From Clostridiales bacterium (GTDB lineage: Bacteria > Bacillota > Clostridia > Christensenellales > QAND01), in contig SVGV01000004.1 in assembly GCA_015056185.1 (NCBI GenBank), forward strand, positions 1 to 39,006: a stretch of DNA of 39,006 nucleotides, in the 5' to 3' direction. Numbering within the stretch: position 1 is the first letter of the stretch; the number at the start of each line of letters is the position of its first letter. Positions 7,265 to 15,915 of the stretch are shown in pieces. Made by a program: the position numbers and the translations under genes. A model generated the notes under the pieces. The model was not told where the DNA came from. It made no database searches and saw only the letters and a list, made by a program, of their open reading frames with translations.

Positions 7265-8640
7265 GCCCGTTTCACTCCTTTATATGCTTTCTGCCGGCCG
7301 CAAAGGTAGGCAACTGCAATGGTACAGCTTAAAAGATACATGATCTGGTTGATGGGGTAATACAAAGGGTTATCCGTCAGGCCAAGCACCAGGAAGTAGG
7401 TTTGGTACATCAGGCTGAAGCTGAGCAGCACCGTCCAGGGGTCCTCATAGGGCTTCAGTTTTCTTGCCCACACCGCACGGGCCGTCTGAACAAACGTATA
7501 CCCCATGGGGATGATGAAGGATACAAACCCGATGATGCCCGTTTCGCTGAGCAGCTGCACATAGATGTTGTGGGCATCGTACGCTAAGTTTTGCGTCAGG
7601 GCACCAAGAACCGATTCACGGTAGTTGCCCCAGCCGATGCCGGTAATGGGGTGCTCCGAAAACAGTTTTAGCCCATGGCGAAGGAGGTTCCCCCTGGAAG
7701 CGCCCATCTGACCATCTGCAAAGAATTGATCAAGGGAATCCGCCGCGGCGCTTTCCGCTGTGAGGCCGAAGATCCTGCGGATGAGGGGAACGCCCACCAG
7801 CTGCTCTCTGAAGATGTAGATCACAGCGGATACCACCACCGTGCCGATCAAAAGACGGGTAAACACCTTTTTCCGCTTAGCCGGGGGGGTGCGCAAAGCA
7901 GCAAAAAGGAAGACTGCAGCCACGATCGCTGCGGCAGGCATGCGCATACCCGTGTACATCAAGGCCGCCGCAAGGTAGGCGATCAGCCCGGCATAATAGC
8001 GCTTTTCTTTGGAATACTTGAGGATGCACGCAAAGAGCCCGGCGCCGATATACCCTGCGGTATAGCCGGGGCTGGTGGTAAAGCCTGTATAGTAAGAAAG
8101 AAACCGCTGGATCTTCTCTGCGCTGCCGTTTTTCAATAAGCTGAGGTAGCCATCATAAACACCGGGAAGCAGCAGCTCGACCCAGATGCTGGTGGCATAA
8201 AACAGCGCAAAACCCAGGATAATGTTTAAGATGGGCATATAGATGCGCGAATTTGCCGATGCACACAACAGCACCACGATGCATCCACCGATGATGATGA
8301 GATCGATGAGGTTCTTCATGGCAAAAGAGCCCTGCATAAAGCCCACCATAAGCCCCACAAGGGGGAGCAGCCACAGGTACTTTACCAGTGGGATCCGGCG
8401 AAGATCAAACCCCCGGATGACGGCTGCAACGGTTCTTTTGCCGCTAAAAAGGGGAATGGCCCCGGCAAACAAAAACAGCAGCACCAATAAGCAAAACGGA
8501 AGCGCCATTGCAGCATAGCTGTTCATGATGCCAAGGAAAACACACCCGATCATGGATACCAGGGTGATACCGCAGATGCCGATCTGCTCCAAGATAAGCC
8601 GCCACTGGGCAGCTGTTTTTGAGCGTAAAACGCGATTCAT
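7261..8640 (-). CDS. Wzy/O-antigen-ligase family membrane protein
   Basis: 459 residues from ATG 8640, picked because AAGGAG lies 7 nt upstream; an in-frame ATG at 8658 is not preceded by a site. About ten hydrophobic segments are visible. A large loop carries the Wzy_C-type signature HPITGIGWGNY followed downstream by AHNIYVQLLSETG, conserved in O-antigen ligases and capsule polymerases. The protein acts at the outer face of the cytoplasmic membrane, joining lipid-linked oligosaccharides or moving them to an acceptor. Polymerase versus ligase cannot be decided from sequence. The gene is 57 nt downstream of the AMP-ligase gene, with a GGGGGCT/AGCCCCC hairpin (8659-8679) in the gap that lacks a T-run. 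Confidence 0.88.
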   Translation of the reverse strand: MNRVLRSKTAAQWRLILEQIGICGITLVSMIGCVFLGIMNSYAAMALPFCLLVLLFLFAGAIPLFSGKRTVAAVIRGFDLRRIPLVKYLWLLPLVGLMVGFMQGSFAMKNLIDLIIIGGCIVVLLCASANSRIYMPILNIILGFALFYATSIWVELLLPGVYDGYLSLLKNGSAEKIQRFLSYYTGFTTSPGYTAGYIGAGLFACILKYSKEKRYYAGLIAYLAAALMYTGMRMPAAAIVAAVFLFAALRTPPAKRKKVFTRLLIGTVVVSAVIYIFREQLVGVPLIRRIFGLTAESAAADSLDQFFADGQMGASRGNLLRHGLKLFSEHPITGIGWGNYRESVLGALTQNLAYDAHNIYVQLLSETGIIGFVSFIIPMGYTFVQTARAVWARKLKPYEDPWTVLLSFSLMYQTYFLVLGLTDNPLYYPINQIMYLLSCTIAVAYLCGRQKAYKGVKRA

Positions 8641-8697
8641 GCTACTCTCCTTACCCATGGGGGCTCTTTTTCAGCCCCCGGTACAGGTCTGTGGTCT

Positions 8698-10146
8698 TTA
8701 TTTTTGTTCTGCAATGATCTTTTTGCGGTCGATCTTGCCGTTGAAGGTCCTGGGGATCTCGCTGACCGCCTCAAAGTATTTGGGGATCTTATACGCTTCC
8801 AGGTTTTCTTCCAGATACGCGGTCAATTCTTTTGCATCCAGCTCATAGCCATCATGGAGGCGTACCAGCATCTTTAAGGATCTGCCCCGCAGCTTATCTT
8901 CATAGGGGATGCACACGCATTCGTTGACCATGGGGTGGCGCAGAGCAACATCCTCCACCTCGGTGGGGGCGATCTTCAGCCCGCCGATGTTGATAACATC
9001 ATCCCGACGGCCCACCAAATACAGGTAGCCGTTTTTCAGATAGCCCAAGTCCGTCATATAGATCACACCGTCGCGGATGGTGTTGGCCGTCAAAACCGGC
9101 TCGTTCCAATAGCCCGCGGTAACGGTATTGCTGCGGATGGCGATGATGCCCGGTTCTTCCGCCGTGGCATCCACGGGAACATAGTGTTCATCCACCGTAA
9201 AGATATCCACACCGGGGTTGGCTTTGCCCACGCACTTGGTATCATCCCTAAGGGCGTTGTAATCGATGTAGCACACAGCACCGACCTCGGAACCGCCGTA
9301 GGCATCAAACTTGCGCACCGTGGGCAGAAGCTCGATGAGCTTTTCTTTATCGCCGCCGGGCAAAGCAGCAGAGCTGGAATAGAGGAAATCCAGCTGCTCA
9401 TCATACTTGGCCAGTTCTTTCGCCGCCAGAGTCAGCACATAATGGACCCCTGCCGGGGGCAGGTAGATGGAGGTGACGCCGTAGCGTTTGATGTTATCAA
9501 AAAAGCTCTTTAAGTTTTTAAAGCCTTCCATCAAAACCACGGAGCTGCCCCGCACCATGGACATATGGGTCTTGCGCAGACCTGCTGCGTGGTTCATGGG
9601 AGTGGGGATCAGCCACACGTTGTCGATGCTGTAGTTTAACACCGCATTCTGGGATTCACACATGTTCATCTGCCCATAATGGGTGATCATGACTCCCTTG
9701 GATTTTCCCGTGGTGCCCGTGGTAAATAAAATCTCCTGGAGCATCTCCTCCCGGGGGAATTCCACTTTGGGGTCTTTGATCTCAAGGAGATCCATCAAGG
9801 AAAGGCCAAAGTTGCTTAAGGGGTGCTCGCCGCACAGGATCATGGCGGGCTGGATCTCTTTTGCGATGTCGCTGACCCGCTCTTTGGGGGCATCGTGTTC
9901 CACCGGCACGTGGACGCCCCCCGCCAGGTGGATGCCGTAGCACATGGCTAAAAACTCCACCGTATGGCCGGCCTCTAAGATGACCCGCTCCCCTTCTTTT
10001 AAGCCGTTGTCCTTTAACACCGATGCCATGGCTGCAATCAGCTTCCACAGCGTAGAATAATCCACGGTATGGTCCATAGCGATGACGGCTGTTTTATTGG
10101 GGAAGTTTTGACTATGTGTATAGATGCTGTGAACGATGGAACGCAT
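8698..10146 (-). CDS. AMP-forming acyl/aminoacyl ligase (ANL superfamily)
   Basis: 482 residues, full length. The P-loop-like A3 motif FTTGTTGKSKG is at 141-151. A YGGSEVG block follows around 275, then TDLGYLKNGYLYLVGRRDD and NIGGLKIAPTEVE, the ANL A7-A8 signatures. The catalytic C-terminal lysine is K471 in NGKIDRKK. ANL enzymes adenylate a carboxylic acid and load it on CoA or a carrier-protein phosphopantetheine. A stand-alone ACP in the same locus makes ACP the likely acceptor, as in Dlt-type systems, but this is inference. The substrate code cannot be read by eye. AGGAG lies 10 nt before ATG 10146, and the flippase gene ends 64 nt downstream of it. Confidence 0.92.
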   Translation of the reverse strand: MRSIVHSIYTHSQNFPNKTAVIAMDHTVDYSTLWKLIAAMASVLKDNGLKEGERVILEAGHTVEFLAMCYGIHLAGGVHVPVEHDAPKERVSDIAKEIQPAMILCGEHPLSNFGLSLMDLLEIKDPKVEFPREEMLQEILFTTGTTGKSKGVMITHYGQMNMCESQNAVLNYSIDNVWLIPTPMNHAAGLRKTHMSMVRGSSVVLMEGFKNLKSFFDNIKRYGVTSIYLPPAGVHYVLTLAAKELAKYDEQLDFLYSSSAALPGGDKEKLIELLPTVRKFDAYGGSEVGAVCYIDYNALRDDTKCVGKANPGVDIFTVDEHYVPVDATAEEPGIIAIRSNTVTAGYWNEPVLTANTIRDGVIYMTDLGYLKNGYLYLVGRRDDVINIGGLKIAPTEVEDVALRHPMVNECVCIPYEDKLRGRSLKMLVRLHDGYELDAKELTAYLEENLEAYKIPKYFEAVSEIPRTFNGKIDRKKIIAEQK

Positions 10147-10210
10147 AATGCATCATCTCCTTTAAAATCGTTTCTGCCTGCGTGGATGGTACCCTAATAG
10201 GCCCATGCTG

Positions 10211-11644
10211 CTATTTTTTTCTGAACGAGGTGATCAGTTTTTTGATCTCCCGCCGCTTGATAACGGCGATGGCCAGGGCAAGGATGCCGCAGGCCCCGAT
10301 GATGCAGTAGCGGAGGATCAAATGGTTGTAGAGGAACTGGACCAGCACCATGATCACCATGACGCAGCCGATGATCCCAAAGATGGCAGGATAGTTGAAC
10401 TGCTTTGTAAACCCGTATTTTCGCACCAGGATGCAGTTGATGAAAAACAGCGCGGCAAAGGCCACAATGTTGATATAGGGCAGCCCCTGGATGCCGATGT
10501 GGGGCAGCAGAAAACACTTGGCCCCGACGCTTAAAACCGAAACGATGCCGGTGAATACCGCCGTCAGCAGGACCTTTTTACGGAAGGTAAGGGTGATGGT
10601 AAACAGCGTTGTGACGGATTGGATCATCACCGCTGTGACCATGCCGGGCATCAGCAATATGGATTCCCCATACTGTTTGCCGCCTAAGATCCAGATGACC
10701 TCCGGTGCAAGGAGCATGACCCCTACGGAGATCACCCCGATGCCCAGGGTGTAGATGACCGCACCCTTTCGGATGGCGGGGGTATTCTGCTGCTCCAGGT
10801 TATCCATCAGCCAGGTGGTGATGGCCCCGGAGACCGCCTGTACAAAGAGGGTCAGAATATGGATGGTGCTGGAGGCGATGCTCACGACGGAAACGGCCTC
10901 CGGCCCGAGGACCAGCTTGGTTACGATGGTGTTGGAGGAGGTCAAGAAATAGGTGGTCAAATAGTGCACCATCAGCGGCAGCGAAAGCACCAATGCATAG
11001 CGCAGGTATTTGAACCGGAATTGTTTGCCCTTTAACAGCACCACGATGCCGCAGCCAATGCCCACCAGGGCGGAAGGCACATAAAAGCCGTAGATCCTGG
11101 CGGAAAGCCGCTGGGCCTGGGGGGCCAGGATCACCAGCGCCACTGCCACCAAAGTGGGGATCAGCAGATTGACGATGGACATGGCCGCCACCGTTTTATA
11201 GCGGTAAAGGGTGCGCTCTCTTGCGATGAAGATCTGCTTCCAGCAGAGGGACAGCAGCAAAAAGAACAGGATATGGACATATTCCGGCGGGATGGACACG
11301 ATGCGGAAGATCCAATCACCGCTGACTAAAAACAGCACATAAAACAGCAGGGTAATGCCGCAGCCGGCAACCGCCAGGGAGGAGATGTACTGGTCGAAAT
11401 CCTCTTTAAAATCGTAATAGGCTCTGCCGATGGAGCTGTGCAGCTCCATACCGGTGATGATGATCAAAAGAGCCTGCCAGCTGGCAAAGTTGGAAAACTC
11501 GCCGTAATCCGCCTTGGATAACAGGCGGGAGAAAATGGGCGTGGTGATGAAGGATAAGCTCCTCACCAAAAATGTGCTGATGACATACCAAAAGCCGGCT
11601 TTAAAGGCCAGTTTTGCGCTGCCGCGCTGTTCACCTTGGCGCAA
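10211..11644 (-). CDS. Wzx-type polysaccharide/oligosaccharide flippase (MOP superfamily)
   Basis: About 477 residues with 12-14 hydrophobic segments across the whole length. The N-terminal FWYVISTFLVRSLSFITTPIFSRLLSKADYG matches Wzx/RfbX flippases (FixxxxxPifsRlls..dyG pattern). These move undecaprenyl-linked oligosaccharides across the cytoplasmic membrane. I chose TTG 11644 because AGAGGTG is 6 nt upstream; the in-frame GTG at 11653 is itself part of that ribosome site. The gene follows the ATP-grasp gene by about 37 nt. Together with the Wzy-type protein it indicates a flippase/polymerase route to the cell surface. Confidence 0.9.
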   Translation of the reverse strand: MRQGEQRGSAKLAFKAGFWYVISTFLVRSLSFITTPIFSRLLSKADYGEFSNFASWQALLIIITGMELHSSIGRAYYDFKEDFDQYISSLAVAGCGITLLFYVLFLVSGDWIFRIVSIPPEYVHILFFLLLSLCWKQIFIARERTLYRYKTVAAMSIVNLLIPTLVAVALVILAPQAQRLSARIYGFYVPSALVGIGCGIVVLLKGKQFRFKYLRYALVLSLPLMVHYLTTYFLTSSNTIVTKLVLGPEAVSVVSIASSTIHILTLFVQAVSGAITTWLMDNLEQQNTPAIRKGAVIYTLGIGVISVGVMLLAPEVIWILGGKQYGESILLMPGMVTAVMIQSVTTLFTITLTFRKKVLLTAVFTGIVSVLSVGAKCFLLPHIGIQGLPYINIVAFAALFFINCILVRKYGFTKQFNYPAIFGIIGCVMVIMVLVQFLYNHLILRYCIIGACGILALAIAVIKRREIKKLITSFRKK

Positions 11645-11681
11645 TCGGTTCACCTCTTATCGGGCAATGGTACCATAAAGT

Positions 11682-12938
11682 TCAGCTTTTCAGCACCAAA
11701 GAATTGTTCTCGGAATCATAAACTTCCAGCATGGATTTGATCTCCTCCACCACAAGGGCGAAGGCATCCCAATCCGGGGCTTTCAGCCAGACGGAAAGGA
11801 GTTCCTGGGCGGTGGTACCGTCTTTGCCGATGGTCTGGCCCACAAACAGCTCCTGGCAGACATCCAGCACGTTTTCGTGTGCCCAGATGTTTTCAATGCC
11901 GGAAACATGGGCGATCTCTTTACCGGGCACGCCCATGATGTGGATCATGCCGCAGCAATCCTTAAAATTGGGGGTCTCCCGGGTGGGGTCGTAGCTTTCC
12001 GTCTTGCCGGTGACCGCAAATTCAATCAAAAGGGCTAAGCCGTTGATGCCGTTCTGATCCTCAATGAGGGTAAAGTGATGGCCGCCGCTGGGGCGATAGC
12101 ACATCTCACACATGTAAAAGCCCTTGTCATCCACAAATGCCATGGGGCTTACCATGCCGTCGCGAAAACCGTTGGCTTTGAGCATTTTGCGCATGGCGGC
12201 ATCGGCCTCGGCAATGTACCGCTGTTGATACTTGGAGGGGTACCGGGTGCCGGATACAATGGCGGAGCCATCGCTTTTTGCCTGGTAGATGTCACGGTCG
12301 CAGACCGCCGCCAAATAGGGTTCCTCCCCCGCAAGCTGGTAGACGATGCCGATGGAGTCGCAATCCATAAACCGCTCCACGATGACGTTATCCGTCCTGG
12401 AAAAGGAGCGGGCGTATTCATAGCATTCCTGGAGTTTTTCCGGCGATTCGCATTTGATGACGCCCCTGGAGCCGCTGTTGTCAACGGGCTTAAGCATCAA
12501 GGGGTAGCCGTTTTCCTCGCTGAACTGTTTGACCGTTTCAAAATCATAGGCGTTGGTGCCGGGGATCACCCCGACGCCGCTCTTTAAGCACGCCTGTTTA
12601 AAAAGCATTTTGTCGGTAGCGATGCCAAAGGAGGTCTCATCGCCGTAATGGGGCAGGCCGGCAGCCTTGCACACCTTTAAATACTGGTGGAGGTAGGAAT
12701 CGGTATACCCCGTCATGACGCCATCGATGCTGTGTTCGCGGATGTATGCCACGGCGGCATCGGTATCAAAAAAATTGACGTTGGCGCTGTGATCCGCAAC
12801 CAGTTTGGCCGGCGAGCGGAGGGTATCGTAATAATCGATGATATGAACTTCGCACCCCATGCTTTGTGCAAGCTTCGTCACGCCAACCATATCGGGCCCG
12901 CCGCCCAAGATGAGCAGCTTTTTACCTTTTAGATCCAT
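11682..12938 (-). CDS. ATP-grasp carboxylate-amine (or thiol) ligase
   Basis: 418 residues from ATG 12938, preceded by AGCAGG; an upstream ATG at 12962 has no ribosome site. The N-terminus is a Rossmann-like pre-ATP-grasp domain (KLLILGGGPDMVGVTKLA). The ATP-grasp core follows with DKMLFKQACLKSG, PLMLKPVDNSGSRGV (glycine-rich loop) and VIVERFMD. Further on, CEMCYRPSGGHH occupies the metal/ATP-binding end, and the acidic/Asn residues expected for Mg are only partly typical. Relatives join a carboxylate to an amine through an acyl-phosphate. Inside this locus it could add an amino acid or acid to an amino sugar or to an ACP-bound intermediate; substrate unknown. Confidence 0.88.
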   Translation of the reverse strand: MDLKGKKLLILGGGPDMVGVTKLAQSMGCEVHIIDYYDTLRSPAKLVADHSANVNFFDTDAAVAYIREHSIDGVMTGYTDSYLHQYLKVCKAAGLPHYGDETSFGIATDKMLFKQACLKSGVGVIPGTNAYDFETVKQFSEENGYPLMLKPVDNSGSRGVIKCESPEKLQECYEYARSFSRTDNVIVERFMDCDSIGIVYQLAGEEPYLAAVCDRDIYQAKSDGSAIVSGTRYPSKYQQRYIAEADAAMRKMLKANGFRDGMVSPMAFVDDKGFYMCEMCYRPSGGHHFTLIEDQNGINGLALLIEFAVTGKTESYDPTRETPNFKDCCGMIHIMGVPGKEIAHVSGIENIWAHENVLDVCQELFVGQTIGKDGTTAQELLSVWLKAPDWDAFALVVEEIKSMLEVYDSENNSLVLKS

Positions 12939-12980
12939 ATCGCTACCTGCTTTCCACTCCATTGTTTTGCTTTCGCGGTG

Positions 12981-13550
12981 TTACTTTTGATTGATCCGCT
13001 TTTTTTCAAACTTCTTCCACTGCTCCTGTGCAAGATCATCGGGAAGGTACTGGTTTTTAAATGCCACAAACTGATTCTTGTTCATGCGGCGAAGAGCCAT
13101 ATACATATCGAACCGGCCGATCACCTTTGCGGGGTTGCCCGCCGCCACGGAGTTGCTGGGGATGTCGCTGGAAACAACGCTGCCCGCGGTGATGATGCAG
13201 TTTTCGCCGATGCGCACATCGGGCAGGATGGTGACATTCATGCCGATGTACACGTTATCCATCAATTCCACACAGCCGATGCGCTCCATGGGACCGAAGT
13301 CGCAATCGGGCTTGCACTTAGTAAGAAAATCGTTGACCACGTCGTGGGTGACGATCTTGGCGGTTTTATGCACCCGCACATTTTTATGCACCCGGATCAG
13401 TTTGGGGTACAACGGCACCAGCCAGGGCCCCCACACGGAGTTTTCGCCAAGTTCCCCTAAGATCTCGTGCTTTTTCATGTATTCAGTACGCTTGCGCACG
13501 CTGCGCATCATCATCAGCCGAAGGCTGTGACGCATCCGTTCTTTTGTCAT
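12981..13550 (-). CDS. Left-handed beta-helix (hexapeptide repeat) acyltransferase
   Basis: 189 residues. Residues roughly 95-160 carry hexapeptide repeats (VYIGMNVTILPDVRIGENCIIT, shown here only in part) ending in the classic SNSVAAGNPAKVI cap of the Maa/CysE/NodL group of O-acetyltransferases. The N-terminal part is basic and Met/Arg-rich. These trimeric cytoplasmic enzymes move acetyl from acetyl-CoA to a sugar hydroxyl or amine. GAGGAA precedes ATG 13550, and the ACP gene ends only 16 nt upstream. In this locus it could acetylate the sugar precursor or use acyl-ACP; the first is the more usual. Confidence 0.9.
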   Translation of the reverse strand: MTKERMRHSLRLMMMRSVRKRTEYMKKHEILGELGENSVWGPWLVPLYPKLIRVHKNVRVHKTAKIVTHDVVNDFLTKCKPDCDFGPMERIGCVELMDNVYIGMNVTILPDVRIGENCIITAGSVVSSDIPSNSVAAGNPAKVIGRFDMYMALRRMNKNQFVAFKNQYLPDDLAQEQWKKFEKKRINQK

Positions 13551-13566
13551 GTCACGTTCCTCTGGT

Positions 13567-13800
13567 TTACTGCTTGATGGCTTTGATCATATTGGCCATG
13601 GCATCGACGGAGTTGAAGTGTTCGGGAGCGATCCAGTCAAAATCGATCTCCACTTCAAAGCGCTCGGACAGCAGCGCGATGAGGCCCATCAGTTCGATGG
13701 AATCCAGGTACCCGCCATCGATGATATCCGTAGTGGCGGAAAAATCGGAGGTGGGTTTGATCTCTTTTAAGATGCTCAGAATCATTTCTTGTTCTTTCAT
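13567..13800 (-). CDS. Stand-alone acyl carrier protein
   Basis: 77 residues, acidic and helical, the usual size for ACP. S34 in GGYLDSIELMGLI is the expected 4'-phosphopantetheine attachment serine of the D-S-[LI] motif. The rest (SERFEVEIDFDWI, NSVDAMANMIKAI) fits the ACP four-helix fold. Divergence from housekeeping AcpP (DSIEL instead of DSLDxVEL) and its place between transferase genes point to a dedicated carrier, as with DltC or carriers of sugar-modifying acyl groups. ATG 13800 is preceded by TAGGAG. The AMP-ligase four genes downstream is the probable loading enzyme (inference). Confidence 0.93.
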   Translation of the reverse strand: MKEQEMILSILKEIKPTSDFSATTDIIDGGYLDSIELMGLIALLSERFEVEIDFDWIAPEHFNSVDAMANMIKAIKQ

Positions 13801-13828
13801 GGCGTTAAACTCCTATTATCGTCAGATT

Positions 13829-13852
13829 AAATGAAAAGCCCATTGGCTTTAT
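13829..13852 (-). terminator. Weak hairpin with T-rich tail between FemAB-like and ACP genes
   Basis: Read on the minus strand, AAAGCC-AATG-GGCTTT is followed by TCATTT. The 6-bp stem is weak. It could trim transcription between the first three genes of the locus and the rest, or be chance. Confidence 0.3.
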
Positions 13853-13860
13853 AAGCGTAC

Positions 13861-14844
13861 CTAGCCCCGGTAGATGGGGAAGAAGCCTTCGTTTTCGATG
13901 GGGCCATCCTGCAGCCTGCGGGCAACGAGGCTTTCGTAAACATCCGTCAGCCATACCTTTTTGCCGATGTAAAAATCGAACCTGGTATGTTTGCCGAATT
14001 TGATCTTATACATATAAAGAGAATCGTTGGGGTCAGAGCTTCTGCCCCCGCCGTGATGGATGTAGCGAAAGCCGTTTTCCTTGCCCCACCTGGCCGCTGC
14101 CGCCTCTAAAATGGCACCGCCGCCCAGCTCAAACAATGCCTGGCTGCTGCCCAACAGGTGGGCATGCATGAGATCCCCGCAGATGAAGTAGATCTCGCTG
14201 GCGATAATCTCGCCATTGTACCGGACCTGGATCTCCAGCACGTTTTCCCGAAGATCCGTAGTGAGCATGGTGTAGTATTCCGAAGGGAAGTAGTACATGG
14301 CGCTGGCGTTGTTGCGCCCCATGGTCTCTTCATAGAGCCTGCGGAAGGCATCCAGGTTTTCCGGCGCGCGTACGATGACGCACTCCACCCCTGCTTCCCC
14401 CGCCCTGCGCACTTCGCGGCGGGCGGATTTTGCAAACTCCTTCTGGACGGGGTCCTCGAAATCTTTCAGATTGGTGCCCACAGTATTGCGGGAAAACACC
14501 CCGTGGTAGACAGGCTCAAAATCCTTGTAGTTTTGATAGATGGGGTGGAAGCGCACAAACTCGCATACGATGTTGTTTTCGGCGCAGTACTCTGCAAAAG
14601 CGGCCTCGTACCGTTTGAGCAGTTCCGCTTTATCTGTTGCCTCATAGATCATGGGGCCGCCGTAACCGTAAGGAGTGACGATATCATAATATTGGACCCC
14701 ATCGATGAGGTAGGGCGTGGGGCGTTTGATGAACTGGTTGCGGACTGTGCCGCATTCATCCTTTAATACAAACTCGTGGCAGGTGCCCCCATCGACGAGC
14801 TCGCAAAGTTTGCCATATTCGGGAAGGAAATAAATATCGTGCAC
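13861..14844 (-). CDS. FemAB/GNAT-like acyl- or aminoacyl-transferase
   Basis: 327 residues. The pattern is that of FemAB-type proteins with a GNAT fold (Acetyltransf_6/BioF2-like): FVRFHPIYQNY early, then GTNLKDFEDPVQKEFAKSARREVRRAGEAGV in part, LYEETMGRNNASAMYYFP in the middle and HLLGSSQALFELGGGAIL plus IHHGGGRSSDPNDSLYMYKIKFG near the end. FemAB enzymes attach amino acids from aminoacyl-tRNA to lipid II; relatives in glycan and PEP-CTERM loci are thought to acylate sugars. Here an aminoacyl- or acyl-ACP donor is plausible but unproven. It is the third gene of the locus, 10 nt after the DegT-like gene. Confidence 0.85.
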   Translation of the reverse strand: MHDIYFLPEYGKLCELVDGGTCHEFVLKDECGTVRNQFIKRPTPYLIDGVQYYDIVTPYGYGGPMIYEATDKAELLKRYEAAFAEYCAENNIVCEFVRFHPIYQNYKDFEPVYHGVFSRNTVGTNLKDFEDPVQKEFAKSARREVRRAGEAGVECVIVRAPENLDAFRRLYEETMGRNNASAMYYFPSEYYTMLTTDLRENVLEIQVRYNGEIIASEIYFICGDLMHAHLLGSSQALFELGGGAILEAAAARWGKENGFRYIHHGGGRSSDPNDSLYMYKIKFGKHTRFDFYIGKKVWLTDVYESLVARRLQDGPIENEGFFPIYRG

Positions 14845-14853
14845 GGCATACTC

Positions 14854-15915
14854 CTATCGATCCATTGTTTTGAATGTTTTTACTGCATGGATGATCCGCT
14901 CCATATCCCTTACGGTATAGCGCTGATCACACACCAGGCTGATCTCATTTTGATAGATGCTTAACTGCTGTGCCGTCAGCCGGTGCAGATCCGAGACCGG
15001 CCAGTGGATGGGGCAGTAGATCTCTTGAGAGATCAAATAACGCCGAAGGGCGCTTCGCTCCTCCTCAGGAAGGATCAAGGGCACAAACAGGGGGCAGTCG
15101 TCTTCAGAAAGCTTGGGGAACAGGGCATATTCAGAAAGAGCAGCAAGCAGTACCGATGCGTTTTCTCTGCGCCGGCTGCGGATGAAGTCCACATCCAGCC
15201 TTTGGATGAGGGCCGCATCCTGCTCACAGCTGCCCATGCAGCTGCAGGTGTCTAAAAAATCCTCGCCCTGTTCAAACAGATCAAGGTAGGCTTTGTCATC
15301 CCGCCGGCCCGTCAGGTACTGGAGTTTTTCATCCATGGCCCGTTTGCGCAGGCCAAGGTAGCCTTCATCTGCCGGTAAAATGGGGGCCGTTGTCTGCCAA
15401 TCCCCGTTTTTAAGGGCGAATCCCCCGGTATAGAAGCCCGCCCATTTGCGCAGGCTGCCAAAGGTGTAATCCCCCACTGGAGTGGTTTTAGAAAAGATGC
15501 CATGGGTAAGATCCACAATGGTCTTGCCCGTGGGCGTGCCGATGACATCGTAATCGGAATAGCCAAAGTAGGGCAGCACCAGCGTGGCATCACACTCCGG
15601 GACGGAGGAATAATCCACCGCGAGCCTGCCGCTGCTGTTGACATAGACCGAATAGAATAAGACCTCTACCCCCGCCCGGAGGAAGGGGTGGATCATGCAG
15701 CTGCAGCACCAGGAGGGCAGCGCTGCACGGTTCAGCGGCCCCGCTGCAAGAAGGTCAGAGATAATGTAAGTAAGGGCAGCCGTGCCGGAAATAAACCATT
15801 TGGTTTGCTCCGGCAGGGGAACGCCCCCCGTTTTTGAGGTGGGGACCTCCCAGAACTCGCTGCCGATCTCATGATGGATCAGTCTGTTTTGATTCATGGT
15901 CACCTGCTGCTGCAT
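14854..15915 (-). CDS. Divergent DegT/DnrJ/EryC1-like PLP-dependent enzyme
   Basis: 353 residues. Fold-type I PLP features are present: SGTAAL at 43-48 (phosphate pocket), D135 in TIVDLTH (contacts the pyridine nitrogen) and K157 in FGSLRKWAGFYTGGFAL (aldimine lysine, followed by the family's Gly-Gly). Overall sequence is far from ordinary sugar aminotransferases. Unusual cysteine clusters occur at 70-73 (WCCSC) and 224-230 (CSCMGSC). The gene starts at 15915 inside a TAATG overlap with the PglC-type gene; ATG 15897 with AGCAGG upstream is an alternative. It likely makes an amino sugar (or a related amine) for the glycan, but an amino-acid substrate is also possible. Confidence 0.8.
   Translation of the reverse strand: MQQQVTMNQNRLIHHEIGSEFWEVPTSKTGGVPLPEQTKWFISGTAALTYIISDLLAAGPLNRAALPSWCCSCMIHPFLRAGVEVLFYSVYVNSSGRLAVDYSSVPECDATLVLPYFGYSDYDVIGTPTGKTIVDLTHGIFSKTTPVGDYTFGSLRKWAGFYTGGFALKNGDWQTTAPILPADEGYLGLRKRAMDEKLQYLTGRRDDKAYLDLFEQGEDFLDTCSCMGSCEQDAALIQRLDVDFIRSRRRENASVLLAALSEYALFPKLSEDDCPLFVPLILPEEERSALRRYLISQEIYCPIHWPVSDLHRLTAQQLSIYQNEISLVCDQRYTVRDMERIIHAVKTFKTMDR

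Noticed and set aside
8659-8679. GGGGGCT/AGCCCCC hairpin between the AMP-ligase and Wzy genes as a terminator
   Set aside because: No T-run follows on the minus strand, and the genes on both sides belong to the same locus.
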